A stretch of DNA of 64,000 nt, taken from contig JAFTFT010000007.1 in assembly GCA_017458335.1 (NCBI GenBank), forward strand, positions 1-64,000, in the 5' to 3' direction. The DNA comes from Oscillospiraceae bacterium (GTDB taxonomy: Bacteria; Bacillota; Clostridia; Oscillospirales; Oscillospiraceae). This document shows positions 30,811-39,780 of this stretch, piece by piece. The position numbers were made by a program, and so were the translations under genes. Positions within the stretch are counted from its first letter, which is position 1. Every line of letters starts with the position of its first letter. The notes under the pieces are model-generated. The model made no database searches. It saw nothing but the letters and a program-made list of their open reading frames with translations, and was not told the origin of the DNA.

Positions 30811-31265
30811 TACTTCTGACCCCCTTTCTTATTCTGCCGTTTCTCCATGAGGATCCTGGTTGCGGTGGCAAGGCCCTCAATCACGGCCTCGGGCTTCGGC
30901 GTGCAGCCGGCGACATCCACGTCGACGTGCACATACTTGCTCAGCGGGCCGCAGACCGAATAGCTGCCGCGGAAGACGTTGCCGCTCTGCGGGCAGGAGC
31001 CCATCGTCACGATGCAGCGCGGTTCCGGAACCTGGGAGATGGCGCGCAGCACACGGGGAAGGGACTGCTTGGTGATCGGTCCTGTGACCACGACGATGTC
31101 CGCCTGACGCGGGGAACCGGCCAGCTTGTAGCCGAGACGTTCCGCGTCATAGCGCGGTGTCAGAACTGCGACGAGTTCGATGTCGCAGCCGTTGCAGGAG
31201 CCGGCGTTGATGTGGAACAGCCACGGGGATTTCCCCATGCTCTCGGTAATCAGTTTATCAAACAT
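30810..31265 (-). CDS. mbhJ: [NiFe] hydrogenase small subunit (MbhJ/NuoB-like)
   Basis: 151 residues after AAAGGAGTG. Cys24, Cys27 (SCNGCD), Cys91 (GSCPQSG) and Cys121 (AGCTPKP) are the four ligands of the proximal [4Fe-4S] cluster next to the NiFe site. The short one-cluster form is typical of group 4 hydrogenases and complex I NuoB. Works with the large subunit at 37.2 kb. Confidence 0.95.
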   Translation of the reverse strand: MFDKLITESMGKSPWLFHINAGSCNGCDIELVAVLTPRYDAERLGYKLAGSPRQADIVVVTGPITKQSLPRVLRAISQVPEPRCIVTMGSCPQSGNVFRGSYSVCGPLSKYVHVDVDVAGCTPKPEAVIEGLATATRILMEKRQNKKGGQK

Positions 31266-31280
31266 ATGCCCACTCCTTTC

Positions 31281-32294
31281 TTACAGTCCGTACCAGGCCA
31301 TCACCAGGCTGATCAGCGCCAGTCCGGTGACCACGGTCCAGTAGTACTTGAAGAGCTGCTCAATGCGCAGGCGGGCGGTTACGGCGTGTACAAAGGAGAT
31401 GCACACCGCGACCAGGCAGGTGCAGAGCAGGAAGAGAATGATGATCTCGATCAGGAAGCAGAAGGCTCCGCCGATCGCGGAGGTCATCATCGCCCGCTCG
31501 ATCCCGCCGCCGATGCCGCCGAGGAACAGCGCCACAAAGAGCGTCGTCATCGTGAGCAGCTTCACGGCATGGCTGAGCTTGTAGACCGCCAGAGGCTTGC
31601 CGCTGTACTCGGCGAGCATGCCTTCGCAGATTTCGGTCTCGGCTTCCGCCGCGTCGAAGGGGTGGCTGCCCGTCTCGCCGGGGATGATGAGCAGCATAGC
31701 GACCGCCGCGGGGATCATGCTGAGCTTCGTGATAAGGCTTCCGTGGCTCAGCTGATAGTTCACGATGTCCGTGAGGCTGAAGCAGAGCCCGGTGCCCATG
31801 GCGTTGCCGACCGCCTTCGCGACCGACAGCAGCACCAGCACCAGCGGAAGTTCCACCGCGAGGATCGTCACCATCTCACGGGAGAGGCCGACCCCGGAAT
31901 AAGGGGATCCGGAGGAGGCCGCGCCGAGGATCACCGACAACGCCGGGATCAGCAGCAGGTAGAGAATGACGATCACGTCCGCCACCCCGTGGAAGGCGTT
32001 GAAGGAGAAGACCGGGATGAACAGCTGCAGCACCACCTGGGCCGCAAGGCCCACCAGCGGAGCGATAAGAAACACGGTCCGGTTCGCCGTCACGGGGATG
32101 ATCGTCTCCTTGCCCAGAAGCTTGAAGAAATCATAGAACGGCTGCAGGATCGGAGGGCCGACGCGCTTCTGCATCCGGGCGACCAGCTTGCGGTCGATCC
32201 CGCAGAGCAGCAGGCCGGAGAGGAAGCAGAACAGGAATCCCGGGAAGATCAGGATATAGGCCAGATACTTGAGGCCGTCAAGAATGATACTCAT
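31281..32294 (-). CDS. mbhM: Hydrogenase membrane anchor subunit (MbhM/NuoH-like)
   Basis: 337 residues with about eight membrane helices and conserved NuoH-type loops, for example KRVGPPILQPFYDFFKLLGK and the acidic stretch PFDAAEAETEICEG. It docks the peripheral hydrogenase arm on the membrane arm and contributes to the coupling channel. ATG 32294 follows GGGAGG. Confidence 0.95.
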   Translation of the reverse strand: MSIILDGLKYLAYILIFPGFLFCFLSGLLLCGIDRKLVARMQKRVGPPILQPFYDFFKLLGKETIIPVTANRTVFLIAPLVGLAAQVVLQLFIPVFSFNAFHGVADVIVILYLLLIPALSVILGAASSGSPYSGVGLSREMVTILAVELPLVLVLLSVAKAVGNAMGTGLCFSLTDIVNYQLSHGSLITKLSMIPAAVAMLLIIPGETGSHPFDAAEAETEICEGMLAEYSGKPLAVYKLSHAVKLLTMTTLFVALFLGGIGGGIERAMMTSAIGGAFCFLIEIIILFLLCTCLVAVCISFVHAVTARLRIEQLFKYYWTVVTGLALISLVMAWYGL

Positions 32295-32307
32295 ATTCCC
32301 GCCTCCC

Positions 32308-34272
32308 TTACAGAATGATCATGGCATAGAGCATCGCCAGCGCCAGCGCGATCACACCCCAGAGGGCGTAGTCGTTCACGATACCGCTGTGCAGCTCATG
32401 CATAAAGCTGAAGTAGTGACGCCAGTTGTGCTTGAAGCCCCAGAAGAGGTCGTCGCCGCCCACCTGGGAATAGACGCTCTCTTCACCGCCGAAGAACAGC
32501 TCGTTCTTCGCCTCGGCAAGAGCGCCGCTGCCGAACCGCGGACCGGCCTTGGTTTCCGCCGCCTCGGCGGCTGCCGCGGCCTTCGCCAGTGCGGAGACCT
32601 GGTCATACTTGGAGCTCACCGCGACGATCGCCACGGCAAGCAGCATGATCATCAGCAGGCAGAGCCAGGAGATCGGGCTCCACACACCGGCCGCCTGGAA
32701 GCTGACCGGAAGGATATCCGTCAGGCCGAAGCCCTGTGCGTAGCCGGTGCCCATCATGGCGTTGACATAGGTGTTGGTGCCGAAGACGGCGCGGGCGGCA
32801 GGCTCGGTCAGATAGGTGGTGACAAAGCCCGGGAAGAGGCCCGTCAGGATGCAGAGCAGGGCCAGAATGCCCATGGCCAGACGCATGCCGATGGACACTT
32901 CCCCGACGTTTTCATACTCCTTCGGAAGCTGCCCGAAGAAGACGGACTGGGTGACCTTCACGAAGGAGGCCAGCGTCAGGGTACTGGTGACCAGGGCCAC
33001 GATCGTGCACATCAGGAAGCCGATGTTTCCGCTCTCGACCGCCTTCTGATAGGTGGCCTGATAGATGAGCCACTTGGAGGCAAAGCCGTTAAACGGCGGG
33101 ACGCCGCTGATGGAGAAGGCGCCCACCAGGAAGAGGATCGTGGTGTGGGGCATCTTCTTGGACAGACCGCCCAGCTTTCCGAGGTCGGTGGTGCCCGTCT
33201 CATGCAGAACGGCACCGGCACAGAGGAACAGCAGGCCCTTGAAGAGCGTGTGGTTCATCGCGTGGTAGAGACCGGAAGAGACGCCCAGCGCGGTGGCGAG
33301 GCCGGCGGCCGTCAGGACATAGCCGATCTGGGAGATGGAGTGGAAGGCCAGCAGACGCTTGAAGTCGTGCTGGGCCAGGGCCATCGTCACGCAGACGAAC
33401 ATGCTGACCGAGCCGAGGAAGACCAGCCAGAACTGGACCGTGCCGAGGTTCATGACGCGGAAGAGGATGTAGGTCAGACGGATGATACCGTAGAGGCCGC
33501 TCTTGGTCAGAACACCGGAGATCAGCACCGACACCGGAGCCGGAGCCGCGCCGTGGGCATCCGCCGCCAGCGGATGGAACGGAACGATGAAGGCCTTGGT
33601 GCAGAAGCCGATGAAGAGCATCGCGTAGGCGATGATCGTCGCCCGGTTCAGGTGTCCGGGCAGGAACGCCGCCAGCTGTGCGAAGTTCAGGGTGTGGGCC
33701 TGGGCATAGAGCATGATGGTGCCGGCCAGGATGCAGCTTGAACCGATGCAGCCGACCACCAGGTACTTGAACGCCGCTTCCAGCGCGCCGTTGGCGGTGT
33801 TGCGGAAGGCGGTGAGCGCCACCGCGGCGAAGGTCAGGATCTCAATCATGATGAACATGTTGAACAGATCGCCCGAGAGCACAAAGCCCATCACGCCGCC
33901 GCAGAGCATCAGGAACAGGGTGTAGTACTGCGGCTCGTTGTCGTCATGGCTCATATAGCTGAAGGAGTAGAGCATGGCGACGAAAACCGCCGTCGCGATC
34001 AACAGGCCGAAGAACAGGCCCAGCGCGTCCACTTCCAGGGCGATGCCGATGGCATAGCCGCCGGCGGGAACGCGGTTGCCCATCCAGTAGGCGATAACGT
34101 CAGAGCCCAGCATAATGGGCTTGACCAGAGCGGCCAGCAGGCAGAGCGGCGTGGCCGTTGCCAGGAAACCGAAGACGTTGCGCAGGGCGCGGTTCTTACC
34201 GAAAATCACAATCAGGAACGCGCCGAGGAAATACGCCATGATCGCACAGATCGGGAAGTGTTGGATGCTCAT
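32308..34272 (-). CDS. mbhH: Proton/ion-conducting antiporter-like subunit (MbhH/NuoL/MnhD-like), extended
   Basis: 654 residues. The first about 500 residues form the 14-helix antiporter fold (conserved helix with HPLAADAHGAAPAPVSVLIS, then KSGLYGIIR). A further section after about residue 510 contains an Ala-rich linker and an amphipathic segment, and ends in a membrane helix (ALWGVIALALAMLYAMIIL). Archaeal MbhH is shorter and is followed by a separate MbhI; no separate mbhI is seen here, so the tail may be a fused MbhI equivalent. Overlaps the upstream MnhC-like gene by 4 bases. Confidence 0.92.
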   Translation of the reverse strand: MSIQHFPICAIMAYFLGAFLIVIFGKNRALRNVFGFLATATPLCLLAALVKPIMLGSDVIAYWMGNRVPAGGYAIGIALEVDALGLFFGLLIATAVFVAMLYSFSYMSHDDNEPQYYTLFLMLCGGVMGFVLSGDLFNMFIMIEILTFAAVALTAFRNTANGALEAAFKYLVVGCIGSSCILAGTIMLYAQAHTLNFAQLAAFLPGHLNRATIIAYAMLFIGFCTKAFIVPFHPLAADAHGAAPAPVSVLISGVLTKSGLYGIIRLTYILFRVMNLGTVQFWLVFLGSVSMFVCVTMALAQHDFKRLLAFHSISQIGYVLTAAGLATALGVSSGLYHAMNHTLFKGLLFLCAGAVLHETGTTDLGKLGGLSKKMPHTTILFLVGAFSISGVPPFNGFASKWLIYQATYQKAVESGNIGFLMCTIVALVTSTLTLASFVKVTQSVFFGQLPKEYENVGEVSIGMRLAMGILALLCILTGLFPGFVTTYLTEPAARAVFGTNTYVNAMMGTGYAQGFGLTDILPVSFQAAGVWSPISWLCLLMIMLLAVAIVAVSSKYDQVSALAKAAAAAEAAETKAGPRFGSGALAEAKNELFFGGEESVYSQVGGDDLFWGFKHNWRHYFSFMHELHSGIVNDYALWGVIALALAMLYAMIIL

Positions 34273-34619
34273 CCTCTCAGCCTCCTTATCTGTGTGGTAT
34301 CGGTGGTGCCGTACATCTCACGGATCTTGATCACCAGGGCAAGGCTCATGGCCGTGGTGCAGGCGCCGATGACGATGCTGGTCAGCGTGAGCGCCTGGGG
34401 GATCGGATCCACAAAGAAGCTCTCCGGACGCAGCTCGCCGAAGCTGTAGATCGGGGCGGTGCCGCCGGGGTTGAAGCCGATGGTGATGATCAGAAGGTTC
34501 ACACCGTAGTCCATGATCGAAAGTCCGATCACGGATTTCAGCAGGTCATGCTTGGTCACAATGCAGTAGAGGCCAAGCGTGATCAGAAAGAATGAGGCCA
34601 GGTAGTTAATCAGAATCAT
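34269..34619 (-). CDS. mbhG: MnhC/NuoK-like subunit (MbhG)
   Basis: 116 residues, three membrane helices, with the KSVIGLSIMDYGVNLLII region typical of MnhC/NuoK proteins. Part of the ion-translocating arm of the hydrogenase. Start ATG 34619 after GAGGTGA. Confidence 0.93.
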   Translation of the reverse strand: MILINYLASFFLITLGLYCIVTKHDLLKSVIGLSIMDYGVNLLIITIGFNPGGTAPIYSFGELRPESFFVDPIPQALTLTSIVIGACTTAMSLALVIKIREMYGTTDTTQIRRLRG

Positions 34620-34636
34620 TCAGCTCACCTCATTTC

Positions 34637-35083
34637 TCAGTTTTTCTCGTTCACGATGCCGAGCATCAGCAGCGTGATGGAGCCGATCCCGGTCATGACC
34701 TTAATGCCGACAACCAGGTTCATCCAGAAGATGGTGCCTGAGCTGTACAGGTCGCCGATGTTGCCGTGGGTGTAGAGGATGTTCTCACAGAACTGGGCGC
34801 CGGCGGCGATGCCCATCATGGCCAGGGCCACATAGGCCACCGAAGCCACACCCTCTGCATCGTGCAGGAGGTTGAAGCTGATCGCTTTCGCGGTAGCCTG
34901 ATAGCCGTTGGCAAAGTAAATCATCAGGAACACACCGACAATCAGCACGCCGCCCTGGAAGCCGCCGCCGGGAGACAGATGGCCGTGCAGAATGATGTAG
35001 CACATATAGACCATCGTCAGTGGGAAGACAAGATTCAGGCTGTGCCCGACCACGTGGCGGATCTGGATGTTCTCATTCTTCAT
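34637..35083 (-). CDS. mbhF: MnhB-like subunit (MbhF)
   Basis: 148 residues with four membrane helices and the conserved GHLSPGGGFQGGV loop of the MnhB family. Belongs to the Mrp-antiporter-like module of the complex. Overlaps the MbhE-like gene by 11 bases. Confidence 0.93.
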   Translation of the reverse strand: MKNENIQIRHVVGHSLNLVFPLTMVYMCYIILHGHLSPGGGFQGGVLIVGVFLMIYFANGYQATAKAISFNLLHDAEGVASVAYVALAMMGIAAGAQFCENILYTHGNIGDLYSSGTIFWMNLVVGIKVMTGIGSITLLMLGIVNEKN

Positions 35084-35435
35084 CCTTTGTCTCCTCCTTT
35101 CCGGCTTTCTTGGTAAAGAGGATCACCGCGGAACCGGCCACGGCCGTGATCAGGATAAAGGCCTCGCCCATGGTGTCGTAACCACGGAAATCGAAGACGA
35201 TGGAAGTCACGTCGTTGACCGCATGGCTTTTCGCCAGGTTCTGCTGCACGATGGCCGCCGCCGCGCCGTCCGCCGTGCTGTCGTCGTAGGCTTCCGGATT
35301 CTGCTGCAGCACCGCCACCGGTACTGTGGCGTTCTGTCCCTCATAGGTGCGGGGCATGGCCGCCAGCTGAAATGCCGCCGTGATGCCTGCAAACAGGATC
35401 ATCGCGAGCGAAACAAAGGTCAGAAACTTCTTCAT
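35073..35435 (-). CDS. mbhE: Hydrogenase subunit MbhE-like (MrpA C-terminal-like)
   Basis: 120 residues: an N-terminal membrane helix, an outside loop of about 60 residues, then VFDFRGYDTMGEAFILITAV, the signature of MbhE and of the C-terminal part of MrpA. The loop between the two helices is longer than I would expect and is Ala/Asp-rich. Overlaps the next gene upstream by 4 bases. Confidence 0.88.
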   Translation of the reverse strand: MKKFLTFVSLAMILFAGITAAFQLAAMPRTYEGQNATVPVAVLQQNPEAYDDSTADGAAAAIVQQNLAKSHAVNDVTSIVFDFRGYDTMGEAFILITAVAGSAVILFTKKAGKEETKDEE

Positions 35436-35686
35436 TTGTCGTCCCCTCCCCGAATCTTGATCAGAGCGACGATGAAGATCAGCGGGGTCAGCGCCGCGCC
35501 GACGGCCGCCTCGGAAATGGCCACATCCGGCGCATGCATCAGCAGGAACGCCGCGGCCGCGAAGAGGCCGGTCACACCAAGGGAAATCACCGCGCTCAGG
35601 AGTTTTTCGAAGTGGACTGCCATCACGGCGGAGACCACCAGTCCGAGAACGATCAGGATGTCCAGGATCATCATCGCATTACTCAT
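35432..35686 (-). CDS. mbhD: Hydrogenase subunit MbhD-like (DUF4040)
   Basis: 84 residues from ATG 35686 after GGGAGGG, with three helices and the DUF4040 motif HAPDVAISEAAVGAALTPL. Corresponds to another section of MrpA. The longer frame to 35761 lies inside the MnhG gene and is not used. Confidence 0.9.
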   Translation of the reverse strand: MSNAMMILDILIVLGLVVSAVMAVHFEKLLSAVISLGVTGLFAAAAFLLMHAPDVAISEAAVGAALTPLIFIVALIKIRGGDDK

Positions 35687-36023
35687 CGAAGTCCCTCCCC
35701 AGATCGTCTGTTTCCATTTTCTTCTCCGGCCGGTAGCCATGGCTGTAGGCGCCCTTGGCAATCGCGTGAGAGCCGACCGGGTTGGTCACCATGATCATCA
35801 GCGCGATCACGGCGATTTTGATGGCGGAACTTGCGCTGTGCATGATCACAGCGGCATACAGCACACCGCCGACCGCCACACCGAGCATGCCCAGTGTGGA
35901 GATGCAGGTGGCCGCCTGCATACGGCTGAAGGGATCGGGCATCTTCAGAATGCCGATGGTGCCGGCACACGCAAACACCAGCCCGACCGCGATCAGGAGA
36001 TCAATGATGATCCGAATCAGCAT
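35679..36023 (-). CDS. mbhC: MnhG-like subunit (MbhC)
   Basis: 114 residues from ATG 36023 after GGGGAGG. Three helices with the MnhG-type GTIGILKMPDPFSRMQAAT and NPVGSHAIAKGAY motifs. Charged C-terminal tail. Overlaps genes on both sides. Confidence 0.93.
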   Translation of the reverse strand: MLIRIIIDLLIAVGLVFACAGTIGILKMPDPFSRMQAATCISTLGMLGVAVGGVLYAAVIMHSASSAIKIAVIALMIMVTNPVGSHAIAKGAYSHGYRPEKKMETDDLGRDFDE

Positions 36024-36291
36024 TGTGAAACCTCCCCTTCCTGTCGAGATATCTGCCGACGGCGATGGTATCGATAATGCCGAACAGGGCACAGATCAGT
36101 GCGATGTCCAGATACACGCCTCTCCCGCTGAAGAGCGAGAAGAGGATCATCGCGCAGCAGAGAAGAATGTCTACGTTGTCCCCGGCGACCATCCGGTCCG
36201 CTGCCGTGGGGCCTTTGACCAGGCGGTATACACAGATAAACGCCAGCAGAGCGAAGAAGATCGCAAATATCAGCAGATCTGTCATTGCCAT
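36001..36291 (-). CDS. mbhB: MnhF-like subunit (MbhB)
   Basis: 96 residues (start 36291 or in-frame ATG 36285). Three helices and the MnhF motif RLVKGPTAADRMVAGDNV. Overlaps the MnhG-like gene by 23 bases and the MnhE-like gene by 10. Confidence 0.92.
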   Translation of the reverse strand: MAMTDLLIFAIFFALLAFICVYRLVKGPTAADRMVAGDNVDILLCCAMILFSLFSGRGVYLDIALICALFGIIDTIAVGRYLDRKGRFHNADSDHH

Positions 36292-36803
36292 ACCCTCCTC
36301 AGTCCTTTTTCCAGCGTTCCCTTGATCGCCTCGCCGGCCTTCTCCGGATCGGTCTCCTGGACATTGATCCAGTGTACATACAGGTAGTTCTGTCCGTCCT
36401 CTTCCGTGGCCTCCATGGTGATGGTGCCCGGCGTCAGGGTGATGGAGTTGGAAAGCGCCGCGAGACCGTAGTCCGATTTCATCTCGGTCGGGACCTTCAC
36501 GATGCCCGGATTGATGTCCTTGCAGCCGCCGAAGCAGATCCGCGCCATGTTGAGGTTGGCTTTGATGAGTTCACCGACAAAGGTGAAGAACCAGAAGCCG
36601 ATCATGGCGAAGAGATGCGAGGGGTTGAAGAACCAGCCGGCATCCTCCTGGATAAAGAAGCGTGCGCTGAAGAGCGCCACCAGCAGGCTTACAACCGCGC
36701 CGGCAATCAGCTCCTCTACCTTGAAGGAGAAGTCCAGAAGCACCCAGAAGACAAAACAGACGATAAAGGTCGCCGCTACTGCGGGAAATTTCGTCTTTTG
36801 CAA
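36282..36803 (-). CDS. mbhA: MnhE-like subunit (MbhA)
   Basis: 173 residues, two or three N-terminal helices and a cytoplasmic beta-rich domain containing SITLTPGTITMEA, the MnhE signature. First of the antiporter-type subunits, placed directly after hypA. Confidence 0.92.
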   Translation of the reverse strand: MQKTKFPAVAATFIVCFVFWVLLDFSFKVEELIAGAVVSLLVALFSARFFIQEDAGWFFNPSHLFAMIGFWFFTFVGELIKANLNMARICFGGCKDINPGIVKVPTEMKSDYGLAALSNSITLTPGTITMEATEEDGQNYLYVHWINVQETDPEKAGEAIKGTLEKGLRRVWQ

Positions 36804-36832
36804 GGTTAAGCTCCCCTTTCACTGAAAACTTA

Positions 36833-37174
36833 CTATTCTACAATCAGGTTTTCCACATAGAATTCCCGTCCGGCCGTCATCCGGATCTCCGTGCTGCCGC
36901 AATCAGGGCAGCTGGTCCCGTGCTTTTCGAGAGGTCCCCGAAAACCGCAGTTCCGGCATTCAAATTCGGCCTTCACCGGCTTCATCACGAGTCTTGCGTT
37001 TTCTGCCGCGGTTTCCTTCGCCGCAAGCGGAAAGAATTCCTCAATGCAGCCCGGAATCACGCCGGAGTACTCCCCGATGCACAGGTCGATCTCCAGCACG
37101 CGGGTAAAGCCGCTCTTTTTCTGCTCGGATGAGACGATGCTGAGAATTCCTTCGGTTAATGCCAGTTCGTGCAT
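36833..37174 (-). CDS. hypA: Hydrogenase nickel-insertion protein HypA
   Basis: 113 residues. The N-terminal MHEL supplies the nickel ligand His2, and Cys73, Cys76, Cys89 and Cys92 form the zinc site. Delivers Ni to the large subunit precursor. It is embedded inside the structural operon, sharing one base with the large-subunit gene, rather than lying with the other hyp genes. Confidence 0.97.
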   Translation of the reverse strand: MHELALTEGILSIVSSEQKKSGFTRVLEIDLCIGEYSGVIPGCIEEFFPLAAKETAAENARLVMKPVKAEFECRNCGFRGPLEKHGTSCPDCGSTEIRMTAGREFYVENLIVE

Positions 37175-38256
37175 TACCTGTCCAGACAGCTGAAGCAGGG
37201 ATCGATGCTGGCGATGATCAGTCCCGCGTCGGCCACGGTGTTGTTGCGCAGCATGTGCGGCACCGTCGGGGTGTTCTTGAAGCTCGGAACATGGATGCTG
37301 ATGCGGTAGTTGTTCAGGCTGTCGTTGCCGACCAGCATATAGCTCAGCTGTCCGCGCGGCGCTTCATGACGCTTGACCGTCTGTCCCGCTTTGATCTTCG
37401 GGAGCTTGTTGCCGAGATTGATGGGGCCTTCCGGCAGATTCTCCAGTGCCTGGCGGATGATCTTGATGCTCTCATAGCACTCGAGCGCACGGACCACCAC
37501 ACGGGCGAATACGTCACCGCTGTCCACCACGGGGATGTCAAACTCAAAGTCGCCGTAGGCGCTGTAGGGCGCGTCACGCCGCACGTCGATGTCCACGCCC
37601 GAGGCGCGGGCATGCGGGCCGATGGCGCCGAGCTTCAGGGCATCTTCCCTGGTCAGCACGCCGACGCCCTTGGTGCGCATGGCGATGGTCTTGTCGGTCA
37701 GGGCGATCTCCGTGATCCGGTCCAGAGGCGCCTTCAGCTTGTCGCAGGCTTCCAGCATTCTTCTTCTCAGATCGTCGGACACATCGCGGCGTGCGCCGCC
37801 GATGGTGCACATGGCGTAGTTGACACGGTTGCCGGTCAGCTCTTCCAGCAGGTCCATGACCAGCTCGCGCTCATCCCAGATGTGCATGAACATGCTGTCA
37901 TGTCCGATGATATGGCAGGCGATGCCCAGCCACAGGAAGTGGGAGTGCAGACGCTCCAGCTCGGCGGTGATCACACGGATGTATTCGCCGCGCTTCGGCG
38001 CTTCGATGCCGTTGAGGTCTTCCACGCACATCGCGTAGGTAAACGCGTGAGAGTGCGAGCAGATGCCGCACACACGCTCCACCAGGACCAGCGTCTGGAT
38101 CGCGTTGCGCTCCGTGGCCAGCTTCTCGATGCCGCGGTGGTTGTAACCGACAAAGACCTCGGCGTCCTTGATCATCTCGCCCTCGGTATAGAGCTTGGCA
38201 TGGATCGGTTCCTCCAGCGCAGGATGGTACGGACCGATCGGAACGATATAACTCAT
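37174..38256 (-). CDS. mbhL: [NiFe] hydrogenase large subunit, group 4 (MbhL/NuoD-like)
   Basis: 360 residues. The N-terminal ERVCGICSHSH (Cys63 and Cys66) and the C-terminal DPCFSC (Cys354 and Cys357) are the four Ni-Fe ligands, so it is a true hydrogenase and not a complex I subunit. The chain ends only three residues after Cys357, without the cleavable tail seen in many large subunits. Evolves or takes up H2 in a ferredoxin-linked, ion-pumping membrane complex. Confidence 0.96.
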   Translation of the reverse strand: MSYIVPIGPYHPALEEPIHAKLYTEGEMIKDAEVFVGYNHRGIEKLATERNAIQTLVLVERVCGICSHSHAFTYAMCVEDLNGIEAPKRGEYIRVITAELERLHSHFLWLGIACHIIGHDSMFMHIWDERELVMDLLEELTGNRVNYAMCTIGGARRDVSDDLRRRMLEACDKLKAPLDRITEIALTDKTIAMRTKGVGVLTREDALKLGAIGPHARASGVDIDVRRDAPYSAYGDFEFDIPVVDSGDVFARVVVRALECYESIKIIRQALENLPEGPINLGNKLPKIKAGQTVKRHEAPRGQLSYMLVGNDSLNNYRISIHVPSFKNTPTVPHMLRNNTVADAGLIIASIDPCFSCLDR

Positions 38257-38675
38257 GCTTTCACCTCCCCGGACGGCTGTGCACTGCCGAGATTCTTCTC
38301 CACCAGTTCTTTCAGCGGAGTCACCATGATCTGGCCCTTGCCCTGGGTCTCGAGCATGTCCTCCGGCAGGAAGAGCCGTTTGGAAACATCCAGGCCTTCA
38401 AAGGTGAAGCCGAACAGCTCGTTCAGCTCTCTCTCCGGCCAGGTTGCGGCCTCGCAGTAGATCTCTCCGATGGAGGGGAAGCTCGTCTCGCCGACCACGT
38501 GATAGCTCTCCACGATCGGGTCAACGGCATAGTCCCATGACACATCCGGCTGGCCGTCCTTGTTGATCAGGCCGTGGATCATCACGAGATATCTGCCCTC
38601 CTTCTTCATTCTTTCCGCGAGGGGCAGGATCTCATCTTTACTGATGTCAATCCTCTTGTACTCCTGCAAGTTCAT
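38253..38675 (-). CDS. mbhK: Hydrogenase NuoC-like subunit (MbhK)
   Basis: 140 residues from ATG 38675 after GGAGAGGTG; the longer frame to 38813 overlaps hypE and lacks a ribosome site. The C-terminal WPERELNELFGFTFEG is the 30-kDa/NuoC signature. Scaffold subunit of the peripheral arm. Overlaps the large-subunit gene by 4 bases. Confidence 0.92.
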   Translation of the reverse strand: MNLQEYKRIDISKDEILPLAERMKKEGRYLVMIHGLINKDGQPDVSWDYAVDPIVESYHVVGETSFPSIGEIYCEAATWPERELNELFGFTFEGLDVSKRLFLPEDMLETQGKGQIMVTPLKELVEKNLGSAQPSGEVKA

Positions 38676-38781
38676 CACCTCTCCAATCCTTCTTCCGCTC
38701 TCCGCCAAAAAGCGGATTGCGGACCATACTGTGGAATTGCTATGATCTATGAGAACAGGTAAACTCCTGTAATCTCCGGTT

Positions 38782-39780
38782 TCAACAAATTCTCGGAAGC
38801 TGCGCGCCGGCAAGCTTCTGCAGGATTCTCCTGCCGCCCAGGGCTGTGCGCATCACCACGCGCCCCGCCGCGTCTTCGGTCACACGGCCGATGACGGCCG
38901 CGTTCTGCCCCTCCGGGCACCGCTTCATCGTCTCCAGCAGGCGTGCCGCGTCTTCCTTGGCGCAGATGCAGACCAGTTTTCCTTCGTTGGCGCAGTAGAT
39001 CGGCTCCAGGCCCAGCAGGTCGCAGGCCGAGCGCACCTCCGGGCGCACGGGGATGGCCCCCTCTTCCAGCTCGATGCCGAAAGCCTGCCCCTCGGTGAAT
39101 TCGTTCAGCGTCGTGGCCAGGCCTCCGCGGGTCGGATCCCGCAGGATGCGCACGGCCGCCCCGCAGGAGAGCATCGCCTCTGTCAGTCCGTTCAGCGCCG
39201 CGCAGTCGGAGCGGATCTCCCCCTCCATCATGCCGCCGCGGGCCAGCATGACGCTGGTTCCGTGGTCGCCTACGGTGCCGGAGACCAGCACCGCGTCTCC
39301 CGGTCTCACCGCCGCGAGGCCCGCAAGTGCATGCTTCTGATAACCGATGCCGGCGGTATTGATGTAGAGCTTGTCGCCTCTTCCCCGGTCCACCACCTTG
39401 GTATCGCCCGTGACAATCTGTACCCCTGCCGTCGAAGCCGCGTCGCGCATGGACCGCAGCACGCGCTCCAGCGTCTGCATGGGGAGTCCTTCCTCGATGA
39501 TCAGCGCACAGCTGAGAAACTTCGGTTCCGCCCCGCACATGGCGACGTCGTTCACCGTCCCGCAGACCGCGAGCTTCCCGATATCACCGCCCGGGAAAAA
39601 CAGCGGGTCCACCACAAAGCTGTCGGTGGAAAAGGCCAGCGTCCCGCTTCCGGGAATCAGGGCGCCGTCACCCAGGACATCAAGAGCAGGGTTGGAAAAC
39701 CCCGGCAGAATATACTGTTCAATCAGGCGGGAGGTTTTCTTTCCTCCGCTGCCGTAATCCAGTGTGATAATCTCGTCCAT
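38782..39780 (-). CDS. hypE: Carbamoyl dehydratase HypE
   Basis: 332 residues, PurM-like fold. Ends in the invariant PRIC, whose Cys332 carries the carbamoyl group that is dehydrated to the thiocyanate used as CN ligand of the Ni-Fe centre. The glycine-rich DYGSGGKKTSRLI near the start is typical. Start overlaps hypD stop by one base. Confidence 0.97.
   Translation of the reverse strand: MDEIITLDYGSGGKKTSRLIEQYILPGFSNPALDVLGDGALIPGSGTLAFSTDSFVVDPLFFPGGDIGKLAVCGTVNDVAMCGAEPKFLSCALIIEEGLPMQTLERVLRSMRDAASTAGVQIVTGDTKVVDRGRGDKLYINTAGIGYQKHALAGLAAVRPGDAVLVSGTVGDHGTSVMLARGGMMEGEIRSDCAALNGLTEAMLSCGAAVRILRDPTRGGLATTLNEFTEGQAFGIELEEGAIPVRPEVRSACDLLGLEPIYCANEGKLVCICAKEDAARLLETMKRCPEGQNAAVIGRVTEDAAGRVVMRTALGGRRILQKLAGAQLPRIC

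Noticed and set aside
30747-33741. Long plus-strand frames opposite the hydrogenase genes
   Set aside because: His/Asp/Gly-rich low-information products typical of antisense frames; the minus-strand genes carry clear complex I and Mrp signatures.
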